The position numbers and the translations under genes are program-made. From positions 62,001 to 126,000 of the forward strand of contig JAGTXK010000187.1 of NCBI GenBank assembly GCA_019096195.1: a stretch of DNA of 64,000 nt, read 5' to 3'. This stretch comes from Boletus sp. NGJ. Its lineage: Eukaryota; Basidiomycota; Agaricomycetes; Boletales; Boletaceae. Numbering within the stretch: position 1 is the first letter of the stretch; each line of letters starts with the position of its first letter. The notes beneath the pieces were generated by a model. The model was given only the letters and a program-made list of their open reading frames with translations. It had not been told where the DNA came from and did not search any database. Below are positions 1-10,331 of the stretch, piece by piece.

Positions 1-1000
1 AGGCTTGAGAAAGCTGTTGCATCTGCTGAACTGCTTAGTGCTCTTAATCCTCACGTTGCTCTTCTTGTTGCTGCTCCCGAAGAAGTCTCTGATGATGAAG
101 CTCTTGTCTTTGTGATGCTTGTTGCTATGCCTCAGCCACTCTTTGATATTGAAGCTCCTATCTTAACAATGCATGTTGCTGCTCCTTGGCCACTCTTTGA
201 TGATGAAACTCCTGTCTTAGCAATGCCTGTTGCTCCTCAACAACTCTTTGATGATGTAGTTTCTGTCTTAGTATTGCTTGTTGCTGCTCTTCAGCAACTC
301 CCCAATGATCTAGTTCTTGTTGTTGCACTGTCTCTTGCTGCTCCTCAGCAACTCTTTGCCGATATAGCATTTGTTGTCTCAATTCCTCTCTTTGATGCTC
401 CAAAAGTTGTTGACACTCTACTTCTTGTCTGAGGGACTGCTCATGCTGCAACTGCATTTGGTGATGTTGTTGCTGCTGCTGCTGCAGTTGTTGCAATCTC
501 ATAAAATGTTCTTGTTCCTGTTCCTGCTGAGCTCGCAAATATCTCTGATTTTCAGCCTTATGTTGAAAATTGATAACATGCTGGTGAATTTGTGGAATTT
601 GTGGAAATGGCTGATTAGAAGTAGGAATCCCAGGATTAGGATGAGAATAAATTCCAGAAGAATAATTTTGTCTTCTGTTGCATCACCTGTCATGAGTATG
701 ATTGAACTCATCCAAAAGGTGAGCACTGTAATCCACCCTGAGCATCCATTTGAGGAAAGTTTTGAGGCTATTGAGGGGGTGGTATAAATGCTTGATAGGG
801 TAGTTGCTAATTTGGTAGCATGGATGGTTGAGCAAAGGGATAGAGTATTGAAAGAGGAAATTGTTGTTGTTGTTGTTGTTGTTGTGGTGGTGGTGGTGGT
901 GGTGATGTCCGGTTGCAGTACATACGTTGCATATTATGATGTGCAATCTGATGACAGGGTATTCCAGGATATTGCTGAACAGGAAACAGGAGGATGAATC
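1..1000 (-). other. Gln/His/Asn/Pro-rich low-complexity coding relic
   Basis: On the minus strand the first kilobase reads as glutamine-rich protein with repeated short blocks of the form R-V-x-E-E-Q-Q, which would form a coiled coil, preceded by runs of Q, H, N and P. The longest open stretch covers about 158-538 and is continued by other frames up to 1000. Several glutamine codons of the same frame appear as TAG or TGA, so no intact gene can be drawn. It could be the C-terminal part of a Q-rich transcriptional regulator whose remainder lies outside the window, or a translated repeat. I do not recognise the family. The composition differs from the genes to the right. Confidence 0.35.
861..904. 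repeat. (TTG)n(GTG)n trinucleotide microsatellite
   Basis: About nine TTG units pass directly into six to seven GTG units. Read on the minus strand they give the poly-Q/poly-N and poly-P/poly-H runs of the low-complexity relic around them. Confidence 0.95.
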
Positions 1001-1299
1001 TAGAAATCATATTTGGCCTTTGAATATTTATAATAGATGAAAAGAAACTCACCACCAAAGCAGTAGGAATTGATGGTATGACAGCATGAGGTTGACGACA
1101 GGATGGAGAAGAACCAAGCTGATGTTGATCATGTTCAGCCTGGCAAGCAGCATGTTGGGCACATTGGGGAGAGGTGGAAGGAGAAGACCTAATATGAATT
1201 TCATATGAAATATCAACAAAGAATCTGAAAATACATACATTCTAAAACAAATACTTCAACTCCAAAATCCAAGAAAGAAAAATCCAGTTCCAGAAAGGA

Positions 1300-1380
1300 G
1301 ATCCAAGTCCAGAAGGTAGGTCCAAGTCCAAGTCCAGGTCCAAGGGAAAAGATCCAGGTCCAAGAGAAAGGGTCCAGGTA
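1300..1380. repeat. Hexanucleotide-like repeat TCCAAG/TCCAGG
   Basis: The sequence repeats TCCAAG and TCCAGG units with interruptions. The open frames crossing it on the minus strand (Leu-Asp and Gly-Pro alternation) are translations of the repeat, not a gene. Confidence 0.85.
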
Positions 1381-2363
1381 TGGCCAGTCTTCAGAAAGGT
1401 AGTCAAGGATGCACACCAATCACTCTGTTTTACACAGCAGTGCCAAGAGTTCACTAAAAGGCAACCAGGACAGGAGTATGACAGAGATAAAGACAAAATG
1501 CCTAAGACAAAGTGAAAGGTAACAGCAAGAAAGAAAAGACAGATCAAAGACCAGTCAGTCTCCTTGGCAGCCTCCAATCAAGTCTCTGCTCTGTAGTGCT
1601 ATCAGAGGTCTCAGGACAACCAGCAAACACACAGAGTTGAATCTGTGAAGCCAGGTAGTAGAGACTTGATCACACTTCTTCCTAACCAACTGGTTTTCAC
1701 ACTTGGCACACTATAGTGAAGCAGAGATCAAGTGCCTAATCCAAAGACTTACACTTTCACTCTTGAAAAGTCCTTATCAACTGTCAGATCTGTTATCAGA
1801 TGACAGCCAGAACATCAATCAGATGGTATTAAACTTACAAAGAACACTCAGAGACTTCAGATATGGGCAGGTGTAGCAAAGGTGTGGATGAATTGTGTCA
1901 ATTGTGTAGACACAGTGTAGAATGTGAGGAATTGCAGTAGTAGTCAGGTTGTCGCGCAGTTGAGCAACTCCAATGCAGTCGGGCATTCCACATATGGAAA
2001 GCGGCTGTGCTACCACCCTAGTACTGAATGGACAACAGATTCGCTGCAAGCGAGCCACATGGTTTTTGATGCACAAAAAAGGAAATACACGTGGGACAGC
2101 CGCCATAGACGAAACACCCAAAATATGCGAAAATAGCCGAAATACGCAAGAAAAGTGTCAGATAAGTGTTGTCACAAAGAGATTCACACGCGTCGTCCGC
2201 TAACTTTTAGATTTTTTCTACACAGGTTTGCATTCAGTCAGTCAATTCTTTTCAGAGGTCTATTCTGCAGAAGTCCTGCATCCTACTATTGCACTTGCAG
2301 CAACCATGATATGTGATTACAAACAAATGTTTATCATTTTTGACATGTCAATAGGCTAAGGTC
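1381..2363. other. AT-rich stretch, no gene seen
   Basis: No open frame here has coding character, splice pattern or recognisable motif. The stretch has the same AT-rich composition as the flanking repeats and is probably old repeat-derived DNA of unknown family. Confidence 0.5.
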
Positions 2364-2528
2364 ATGCTGAATGAGATCCTGATGGAAGGCAAGGACATTT
2401 TATTCAAATATGACATCTATGTGAACATCTACATTGATCTACTTGGCCTTATGTCTAAATGTGACACCTCTCCCATCTATCATGCCAAAACAAAAGCACT
2501 TCATGTGCAGTGGGTGAAAATCAGGTGA
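2364..2528 (+). pseudogene. Short coding-like fragment, family unknown
   Basis: A 54-codon open frame begins MLNEILMEGKD and has amphipathic, protein-like composition (KYDIYVNIYIDLLGL). It is open for a few codons upstream of the ATG and ends at TGA. Nothing in frame continues it on either side, and the surroundings are AT-rich non-coding DNA. It looks like one surviving exon or a fragment of a dead gene, possibly from a transposable element. I cannot place it in a family. Confidence 0.3.
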
Positions 2529-3105
2529 TAAGTGGTAGAGTATATTTTCAAATTTGTTTGACGATGTTTACATCAGGAACAGCAATGAGACATGTACAAT
2601 GACCAGGTTTGATGTGGATCTCAATTAGATATGGCTTGGCATGTGCCTCAAATTTGTAATCACAGCATGCAGTGCAATTACATCATTGTTTGTGTCTATA
2701 GACAGGCTGGATATCACTGTAACAGACTGTAAGCTTTTGTCCTGTAGTCTTTGGATAGAGCAGGAGCTGACTAGGGCAGACTGTCGTATTCTGTGATTGT
2801 ATTACTATTTGAATCACAACTATATCTTTGCCTTCCTTACCCAGGCTGGAATAGCCTGGGTGTAATATAGATAGAGCTGTGCAGCTAGGTACATTTCTGG
2901 GAGCAGCTGGATTGACTGGGCTACTGGCTAGTGCTGGCCAGTGCTAGATGGGAGCTATGTAGGCTGGTTTGCTGATGTGGTGTGGAAACCAGGCAAATGT
3001 ATGGACCATCACTGACAGCAATCCTACATGTGTTCTCATTGTCATCATTTAGCACATCTACACTTTTGATTTAGAATTAGGATTAGGATTAGGATCAGCT
3101 TAAAA

Positions 3106-3405
3106 TTACTACTATGATTATGACTACTATGAATGTACTATGAATGCTATGAAATGCTATGGTACTATGACACTATATATGATACTATGAACACTATGAA
3201 GATACTATGGATACTATGAATATACTTTCAATACTATGACACTATGAACACTATGAACACTATGAAATGCTATGGTACTATGATACTATGATACTATGAA
3301 CACTATGAATATACTATAGATACTATGAATACACTTTCAATACTATGACACTATGAACACTATGAATTATCTATGAAACTACTATGGCACTATGAGCACT
3401 ATGAT
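3106..3405. repeat. Minisatellite, ~9-bp unit ACTATGAAT/ACTATGAAC
   Basis: Degenerate tandem copies of a nine-base unit (ACTATGAAC, ACTATGAAT, ACTATGATA) fill about 300 bp, with two higher-order blocks that repeat each other (roughly 3170-3260 and 3235-3350). It lies immediately downstream of the decayed 3' end of the MFS gene. Confidence 0.9.
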
Positions 3406-3479
3406 GAAATCCTGTATTTACTAATGATCTTGGCACATCACTGGCTATATACATATATCTGAGTTGTGACAACATTACT

Positions 3480-5846
3480 TGCTTGCATGAACCTTGAATC
3501 TGGCATTCAAACCAAAAGTCAGTGAGAAAGGTAGGCCCATGGCATACATGTTATACAAGGATGCTTTGACAGTACAACTAGCCACCACACCGGAATTTCT
3601 CGAGCACCATGCAACCTGTCATGAATAAATCTGAGTTCCTGTAGACCTTTTGTTTGGCACTAATGCCTACTTGGATTGGATGGGTATAACTGTGACCACA
3701 ACATTCATTCAGCAAATGCATCACAAGAAAAGCTTAGGAAGACATACAGATAGGAAAGGAGTCCAGTGACCAATCTCTACCATTCAATCAGTCCACTTCC
3801 AGAGAGATGGCAAGAAATACAGACGAAAAAGAGCCACGGATTTGGGCTCATCGGTAAAGTATATAGGGCCACCAGGAATGGTAACACCCACAGATCCTCC
3901 GTCATCGCCACGATGGCACGTTCATTAACCAACTCTGACACAAGTGTGATGAAAAACATATTGATGATTCCCATCACTTGAGATGATATAGTCAGCAAAT
4001 TGGTATCGAATGTACTAAATCTAGAACATCGGTTCAGCAGTAGATCAATGTAATGACACAGCCTTTACTTGCCCTGCATCTCGGAGTAAAAGAGTGAGGT
4101 AGGTGGCCGGTGGGTTACTAGGTATTCCGAACATAAGGCCACTATGAAGACTGTCGGTCAAGAGCTGCAGGATTTCACTCAAACTCACAGAATATACACC
4201 GGCCGCAGGTCATAATCGCAGACAGCAGTCCAAAGCCTTTTCACGGTTAGTCCCTCTCAGTTGTGCATGTCACCCTAGTGATGTTTAGTATGTATCCTTC
4301 TACGAACGAGCTCTTCGTCATCTTGGTTGGGTCATCACGAAGAACCTTGTTGACAATGACAACCTCTTCGCGCTCGGTAAACCATCCCATTGGTCGGAAC
4401 CACGTTTTTGTCTGCGTGGGAGATGGTGGCATGTTGAAAAAAGAGGTAATGCCTATAGCAAGCATTATCAAGCCTCTGTTTGTACAATTAAGCAGCTTGG
4501 TAGTTGTGGATCAATTGCACCACTCACTCTATCAAGAATAACCACCTGTGAATTTATGCGAATAATAAGATCAGACATGTCGTAATTATAGGAGTTGCTT
4601 ACCGCCATCCAGCTTTTCCGGCAACACCGTTGAGATGGAGAATTCCGTAAGCCAGGAAGCTAGCAACGATAGCACAGAAATTCATGGACATCCAAAAGCC
4701 AGCCAAGCGGATAGGAAGCTCGTTCTTTGTGTAAAAGTCTAGAACACATCATTCAATGCAGAAGGAAGCCACGATCAGAAGGACAGACAAGACAAGTATA
4801 AAACGAGGTCAGGTATGAAGCTAGAAAGGGCGAAATTGACTGATTTCTTGGGAGCAGAATTGGTGATGTCATAAGAAACCTGTTGTGCACAACGTCAGGG
4901 TATCACAAGGACAGGAAAGGACAAGTCCTCACCCGAGCAATGCACGAGCGGCAAGGAAAGATGCTCTTCGCGTAAGCCAAAATTGACTAAGAGAGACGAT
5001 GCCTATAGCTAGTTGAGTACCGCTCCGTGGAATCAGTGGGTTACTCACTCCAGAGACACATCTGGATCGGTATCCAACGATCGGGTCCGACCTAATATCA
5101 TCAATGAATGAACTAGTAGTAAAGATACACGCTTCGAAACCAGTTGGGACGGCAATTCTGCACACAGGAATGAAAGGCGGAAAACGGTGTTCCCCATGTT
5201 GAAGTCTAATCCCATCATTGTTTCGTTAGATACCTTAAGTTGTTCCGCTTACCGTCTGTAGTCAAGGGCAAATCGGAAAGAAAGCTGGCTGAATTTGCCT
5301 GACCGATATTGTTGCGGTCCAAGTTGAGCGCAGAAAAGCCGGCAGCGGCCATGACCATAACCTTCCAGTCGATCTTGCGCAACAGTGCCTTAACGATGGT
5401 CAACACACGATAAACCCCGTTCCCAAGTTACTTGCCTTCTCCTCTTGGTAGGCCCACCTCGCTGAAGGATCGAAACGATGAATGTTCTCATAATCTTTCT
5501 TCGGCCAATAGAACGACGCAAGATAAGGATCGTCGAACACGGAGCGTCTTGTGGCAATGACGTCAGGATCACGGGGAGGACCTGTTCGCCTGCCAAAGAG
5601 TGCCTTTGCCCAGCTTGAAGTAGATTGTTCCTCCTCTTCGTCGACGAGGTGCGGATCACTTCGTCCTTCAATACTCTCCTCGGCTACATACAGGTGGCCA
5701 AGATAAGAACTCGATTTGGACACGCTTGGGAGAGCGGGAGTGGCTGCCTCGCTGGTATCGGGCAGGTTGGGGATTGACATTGCAAGGCTCAGATAACGAA
5801 CAGCAGGCAACCCCGAATTTATGGTGTTTGGATTGCACCCGCTCAT
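3480..5846 (-). CDS. DAL5/allantoate-permease-like MFS transporter (3' end decayed?)
   Basis: This is a major facilitator of the anion:cation symporter (DAL5) family, predicted to move small organic anions or vitamins across the plasma membrane. Exon 1 (5846-5437) is a hydrophilic N-terminus; a second possible start is at 5780. Later exons read ALLRKIDWKVM, LDRNNIGQANSASFLSDLPL, DFNMGNTVFRLSFLCAELPS, GPDRWIPIQMCLWS and WFTEREEVVIVNKVLRDDPTK, all typical of the family. Intron 1 (5435-5389) has a GC donor. Ten or so short exons can be followed to about 3777. Further on, RNSG and ASLYNM signatures are still readable near 3560-3610, but the frame is hard to follow and a minisatellite follows, so the C-terminal transmembrane part may be broken. 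Confidence 0.75.
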
Positions 5847-6577
5847 GATATCTAAATGATAGAGAGTGTACAGAGAATGTCAGGTACATACTTTGACGAG
5901 TCCTAGTCGTATCTTGATCACTGGAGTGATGCACCAATCAAGGGAAATGGCGCAATACCCAGCGTCGGGTGAATCCGCAGGTTAGCTCCACGCTGTCCCC
6001 GTAGCGCACTTCTGCCGAGAATGAGACAATCGTATTGTGTGTGTGGGTAGTACTTGCTCAGGCAACCGATCACTTGCCTCTGAGGACGCTAGTTGGGTCC
6101 TTGTTTTGATGTCCAACATGCAGCGAGTCTTTGGCACAATATGATGTGACGTGCCTCGGGAACACAGTTGAATGATATGGCGCCCGAATTGCGCGTTTTC
6201 GCGGCGAGATCACACGACAGCGTCCGATCCGCAGGGTAATAAAAGTTATCTGGAAAAGATTGGCAGAGTGTCTAAAGGAGCTAATCCTGATCACCAGACT
6301 ATCCTGAGGAGTCTGAGCTGCTGCTCACTGGCAAGGCTCGAGCGCTATTTTGAAATCGAAGTTGCAGTTGCAGGTTGTTACTGCCATAGTACCAAACGTC
6401 CTTGTGGTCTTACCTTACATAATGTCAGTGATAAGCGAAGGTTTCGGCTTGAAAGCACAAGTCCAGCAGACCTCGAAAGGTGGTCATTCGAATGTGGGGT
6501 TGGTATGAGAGATGATATGGATTACAATACATTGTAGATGCGTCACATATCTACTATGACATGTTCCATAAACCTGA
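5847..6577. other. Intergenic region between MFS gene and SRP19
   Basis: This holds the 5' flank of the MFS gene and the 3' flank of SRP19. A 121-codon open frame on the plus strand (6172-6537) has no recognisable motif. I see no RNA gene or repeat. Confidence 0.5.
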
Positions 6578-7623
6578 TTACCCTCTGACCCTCACGACTT
6601 TCCGCTTGCCTTTTTGCATTCCCCCGATTCCAGGACCGGCTGGACCCTGATCCTGGGCGTTCATACCCGCTTTGACGGTCTCGACCAACACGCCTGTAGC
6701 CAGCGCTGGCGAATATGGCGACACGCGGCTTGCTAAGGGTGGTTCTGGCTGTGGGGGTGCTGGCAGACGGCTGGCTTTCTGCGGCAGCAAAGGCGGTAGG
6801 TTCCCGCCGCTCTTTGGCTTTGCCGGCTGCTTGCCCTTGCTCGATGTGGGCGCCTTGGTTGTCTGGACTATAGGTGCGACGGGGAGTGATAGGGTGGCAT
6901 ACGGTGGTCGAGGAATGCTGTCAGATTTTATCCGTTGTATCTGGAGTGAGATCATCTCCAGCAATTGCCTCTCTATCCGTCGCGAACCATACCGTCGACG
7001 TCGGTTTAGTCACCACGTATAAGGTAAAACGTGAGGAAGGGTGGAAGAGAAAATTGGGGACGCACTGGTTTTGATAGCGCTGTTGACGAGCCGCCCGTCC
7101 TTCTTCCACTGCACACGCACACGACCAGGGTTCTCCCAGTCACGCGGGTGGGACTTGTTCACTTCGTGAAGCGTGCCAAAGCCGAGGCGGTTGGTAGCGT
7201 CGGCAATGTCCTTGCTGAGGGGCCACCAGACGCTCTTCTCGCGTGCGATCCTGCGCTCGCCTCTGCCATAAGGCCGCTTTGCGTCGATGTATATCGGATA
7301 TATGCATGTCCATCTGCTCGTGTGATGAGACAGAGTAAGCGCGAGGGAGGACATACGTACTTTTTGTACGGAGTGATGTCTGTGATCGTATTCGATGGCG
7401 GTTTGGGAGAGGTGCCCAGGGAAGGCGGTGGACGGAACTGGGAGTGGGAGGGAGATGCAGGGCCGGCCGCTGTTTCGTCGAGATCATCTGAGCTCTCCTC
7501 GTCGTCTGATGCGCCGATCTCTTCGAGCAGCGCGCCGCGAACGTCTGTGAGCAAAGGGCGAGACGGAAGTGGGAGTTCAGTATCGTCGTCAAACTCTTCG
7601 ACGACTGCTGTGCGACGGGCCAT
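6578..7623 (-). CDS. SEC65: Signal recognition particle 19-kDa subunit (SRP19/Sec65)
   Basis: SRP19 binds helices 6 and 8 of SRP RNA and primes assembly of the particle that targets nascent secretory proteins to the ER. Exons are 7623-7361, 7313-7066 and 6972-6578; both introns have GT-AG ends and keep the frame. An acidic N-terminal extension of about 80 residues precedes the SRP19 core, WTCIYPIYIDAKRPYGRGER, followed by DATNRLGFGTLHEVNKSHPR and VQWKKDGRLVN. After KTKRQLLEMI comes a Pro-rich linker and a basic tail (KGKRKVVRVRG), as in other fungal Sec65 proteins. It faces a small membrane-protein gene head to head. Confidence 0.93.
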
Positions 7624-7673
7624 GGTTGATGTCGATGTCGAGGTTTAGGTTTAGATGTTCTCACGGTGCTTTG

Positions 7674-8266
7674 ATGCCATGCCCTCGTCGTCACTCTCGT
7701 CGGCAACGATGGTACAACTATTGCAAGTATCCCCACCCATTCGCCGTTCATGTCCTAATGCTTTGCAGGTTGGTGCTCTCACAGATTGTTCTCGTGCTCG
7801 CCAAAGCCAGCACCACTGCCATGCCGCTGTCGATATGTCTTCCGTTCGGTGAATGCGAACCATGCCCATCCGATGCGGTCAGTCACTATGATTCAGCCCT
7901 TCATGCATACCCTAATGCTCTATTCAGCTACACGAGCCGTTCTGCCAGCCGTTTGGCAACCGGCGCCTCATGCACTGCTCCCCCAACCATACAACGACGT
8001 CCATGGAGCCACTGCCATCGTGGTATCCGAGTTTTACCCCGTCGCCCCCGCCGATCCAAGGGGAGACCCCAGCATGGCAGTCCTGCGGGCGGATTGTCGC
8101 GCAAGAACGGGCGGACTTTTACGAGTTCCTAGGGTACAATCTGTTGGTTGCAGCGGTTGCACTGAGTGTTGCGTTGGTGCGATCGAGAACGGTGGAAGCG
8201 AGACAGGCCCGTCGGCTTGCTGCGCGAATTGGCCTCGTCCGGAGTCCGATGGTAGATGCACGATGA
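7674..8266 (+). CDS. Small Cys-rich single-pass membrane protein, uncharacterised
   Basis: Exons 7674-7726, 7769-7877 and 7928-8266 join in frame with GT-AG introns to about 166 residues. The N-terminal half is rich in Cys and Pro (CLPFGECEPCPSDA, then LHEPFCQPFGNRRLMHC). The C-terminal half has an acidic/aromatic stretch (RADFYEFLGYN), one clear transmembrane helix (LLVAAVALSVALV) and a basic tail (RQARRLAARIG). I do not recognise a named family; the Cys spacing suggests a small disulfide-stabilised domain outside the membrane. The start codon is uncertain, since the gene begins only about 50 bp from the SRP19 start and shares its promoter. Confidence 0.5.
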
Positions 8267-8721
8267 AGAATTGTGATACGGTGAGTTGGACAATTCTTAC
8301 ACGATGTTGACGGGGAGCACAGATTGATGAATTAGACGAGTGCGACGAGGAAGTACGAGCTGCTGTCTTCTAGACTAGATTGCGATGTTGATTTAATTAA
8401 AGACTGGGCCGTTTCTTCGTGCTTCGAAGAATCTTGATGAGGACGGTGCAGCACTGCAGCAGCGATCGACGTGGTTGGCGTGCAGTGCGAGTCTGCGACG
8501 GTGATGAGCTGTATCCTATCATCGCGTGTTCTCCTCGCCAATATGCTGTTGTTACCCGGCCATGCCAAATTAACGGGTTTGTTCCAAATTTGCGGGTAGC
8601 AACAAAAGAGACATGTGGACCTGACCCGAACAATGGGCCCCCCTCCGACTACAAAAGACTGGCCAGTGGCCACCTCCCTCCTTCATAGTCTTTCATTCCC
8701 TTCCCATTCCCTGCCTCACCG
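8267..8721. other. 5' flank of the chitinase gene
   Basis: No gene is seen. The last 100 bp before the chitinase ATG are pyrimidine-rich, as is usual for fungal promoters and leaders. Confidence 0.5.
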
Positions 8722-10331
8722 ATGTTTTCTACCACACTCTCCCTTTTATCCGTCTTGCCACTTGCACTGGCTGCACCCACTTGCTCACTCAAGCCCTCCT
8801 CTGTGGCAGCTGCTCCGTCCCCCACCCCGTCATCCGTCTCGACGCCCACCAACACTACCACGGGTGCAGGCACCAATGGTACGATCTCCATGGCCTGGTT
8901 TGCCGATTGGCATCCCGACCACGGCGTGTCCAACATTTCGTGGTCAAGCTACACACACATGGCTTTCTTCACGTAATCGCTTGCATCTCCTCTCCCCTCC
9001 CTCGTATTTACCCCATCTTTATAGCGCGCAGCCCTCTTCTGCTGGCACCGTCGAGCTCATCATCAGTGACGCCGCCATGGTCGACGACTTCACCGCAGCC
9101 GCAGCCGCCAACGTGAGTTTGCCATCTTCCTCAGACAACTTCCCCTCAACAATCCTGCTCAGAATGTGAAACCCATTCTGACCGTCGGCGGTTGGGATGG
9201 TAGTCTTTACTGGTCACCCTCGGTCGCCACTGCTACTAATCGCACCGCTTTTGCCAACTCCCTCGCTCAATACGCATTTGCACACGGTTTCACTGGTCTT
9301 GACTTCGAGTAGGTCCATCTGTGCTTTCCTTGCCATCTGGTTCACCTCCTTGTAGCTGGGAGTATCCTAACAAGCAGGGCATCGGCTGTAACATCGTGAG
9401 CCCTCAAGACAGCGCCAATTTCCTCTCTTTTATGCAGGAAATGCGTTCGGTTGCACCCAATCTCACCCTCTCTGCTGCAACTAGTATCAAACCCTGGCTC
9501 GATTCCAACGGTACCCCGTTGACCAATGTCTCGGCATACGGAGCCGTTCTTGATTGGATTGGTAAGTATCTCTCCCTCAAGTTCTTGCATTCACTTATCC
9601 AAATTCCAGAGGTTATGAACTACGATGTCTACGGAACCTTTAGCAGTGTCACCGGCCCCAACTCTCCTCTCAACGACACCTGTGCCTCCTCTAGCGATCA
9701 ACAGGGCTCAGCTGTTTCTGCAGTCGCTGCTTGGACCGCTGCTGATTTTCCTCCCAACAAGATTGTTCTTGGTGTGGCTGCTTATGGACACAGCTACACC
9801 GTCCCCCAGTCTACCGCTGTCACTAGCTCCACTCTCAACCTTTACACCGCATTTGACAAAACCAACATCCCCGCCGGTGACTCTTGGGATCCAACCGTCA
9901 CCGGTAACGATGAATGTGGGAACCCTCCTGTCGGCAATGGCAACACGGGTATCTACAATTTCTGGGCATTGGTCAATGACGGTTTCCTGACTGAGAACGG
10001 TACCGTTACTACTGGCATGGTTGGCTATTATGATGAGTGCAGCCAGACGGTAAGTCGTTGATTGATCACATGATTTTCAACGTCTGATAGATTGTTTCTG
10101 CTAGCCGTTTGTTTACGACTCTTCCACTTCTGTCTTGGTTTCTTACGATGATGCCAAGTCGTTTAGTATGTCTCATGGTCCACCGTGCTGATACTTATCA
10201 TTGACATGTGGTTTGCAGCTGCCAAGGGAGCGTATATCAAGCAGGCCGGTCTCCGTGGCTTCGCCATGTATGAGGAGGGTGGCGATTACAACAACATCCT
10301 TAAGCAAGCCATCACCACAGCAATGGCTTGA
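8722..10331 (+). CDS. Secreted GH18 chitinase
   Basis: This glycoside hydrolase family 18 enzyme cleaves chitin beta-1,4 links by substrate-assisted catalysis, for cell-wall remodelling or nutrition. Seven exons (8722-8972, 9025-9112, 9163-9308, 9356-9561, 9610-10049, 10105-10165, 10219-10331) give 434 residues. There is a signal peptide (MFSTTLSLLSVLPLALA), a Ser/Thr/Pro linker with N-glycosylation sites, then the TIM barrel with ILTVGGWDGS and the catalytic motif GFTGLDFDWEYP. The Asp and catalytic Glu codons of that motif are split by intron 3. Other barrel signatures are VMNYDVYG, GVAAYGHSYTV and GFAMYEEGGD. There is no chitin-binding module or GPI signal. Confidence 0.93.

Noticed and set aside
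3069-3097. Telomere-like ATTAGG repeats
   Set aside because: Only three units, not TTAGGG, and embedded in other simple repeats inside the window.
1-3700. A retroelement or other large mobile element
   Set aside because: The AT-rich repeat character is suggestive, but no terminal repeats, polymerase, integrase or transposase motif could be recognised.
6172-6537. 121-codon open frame as a gene
   Set aside because: No recognisable domain; it is the likely 5' flank of the MFS gene and 3' flank of SRP19.
7569-8132. 187-codon uninterrupted frame as the gene beside SRP19
   Set aside because: It starts inside the SRP19 coding region and reads through two good GT-AG introns. The spliced model gives a Cys-rich domain and a clean membrane helix instead.
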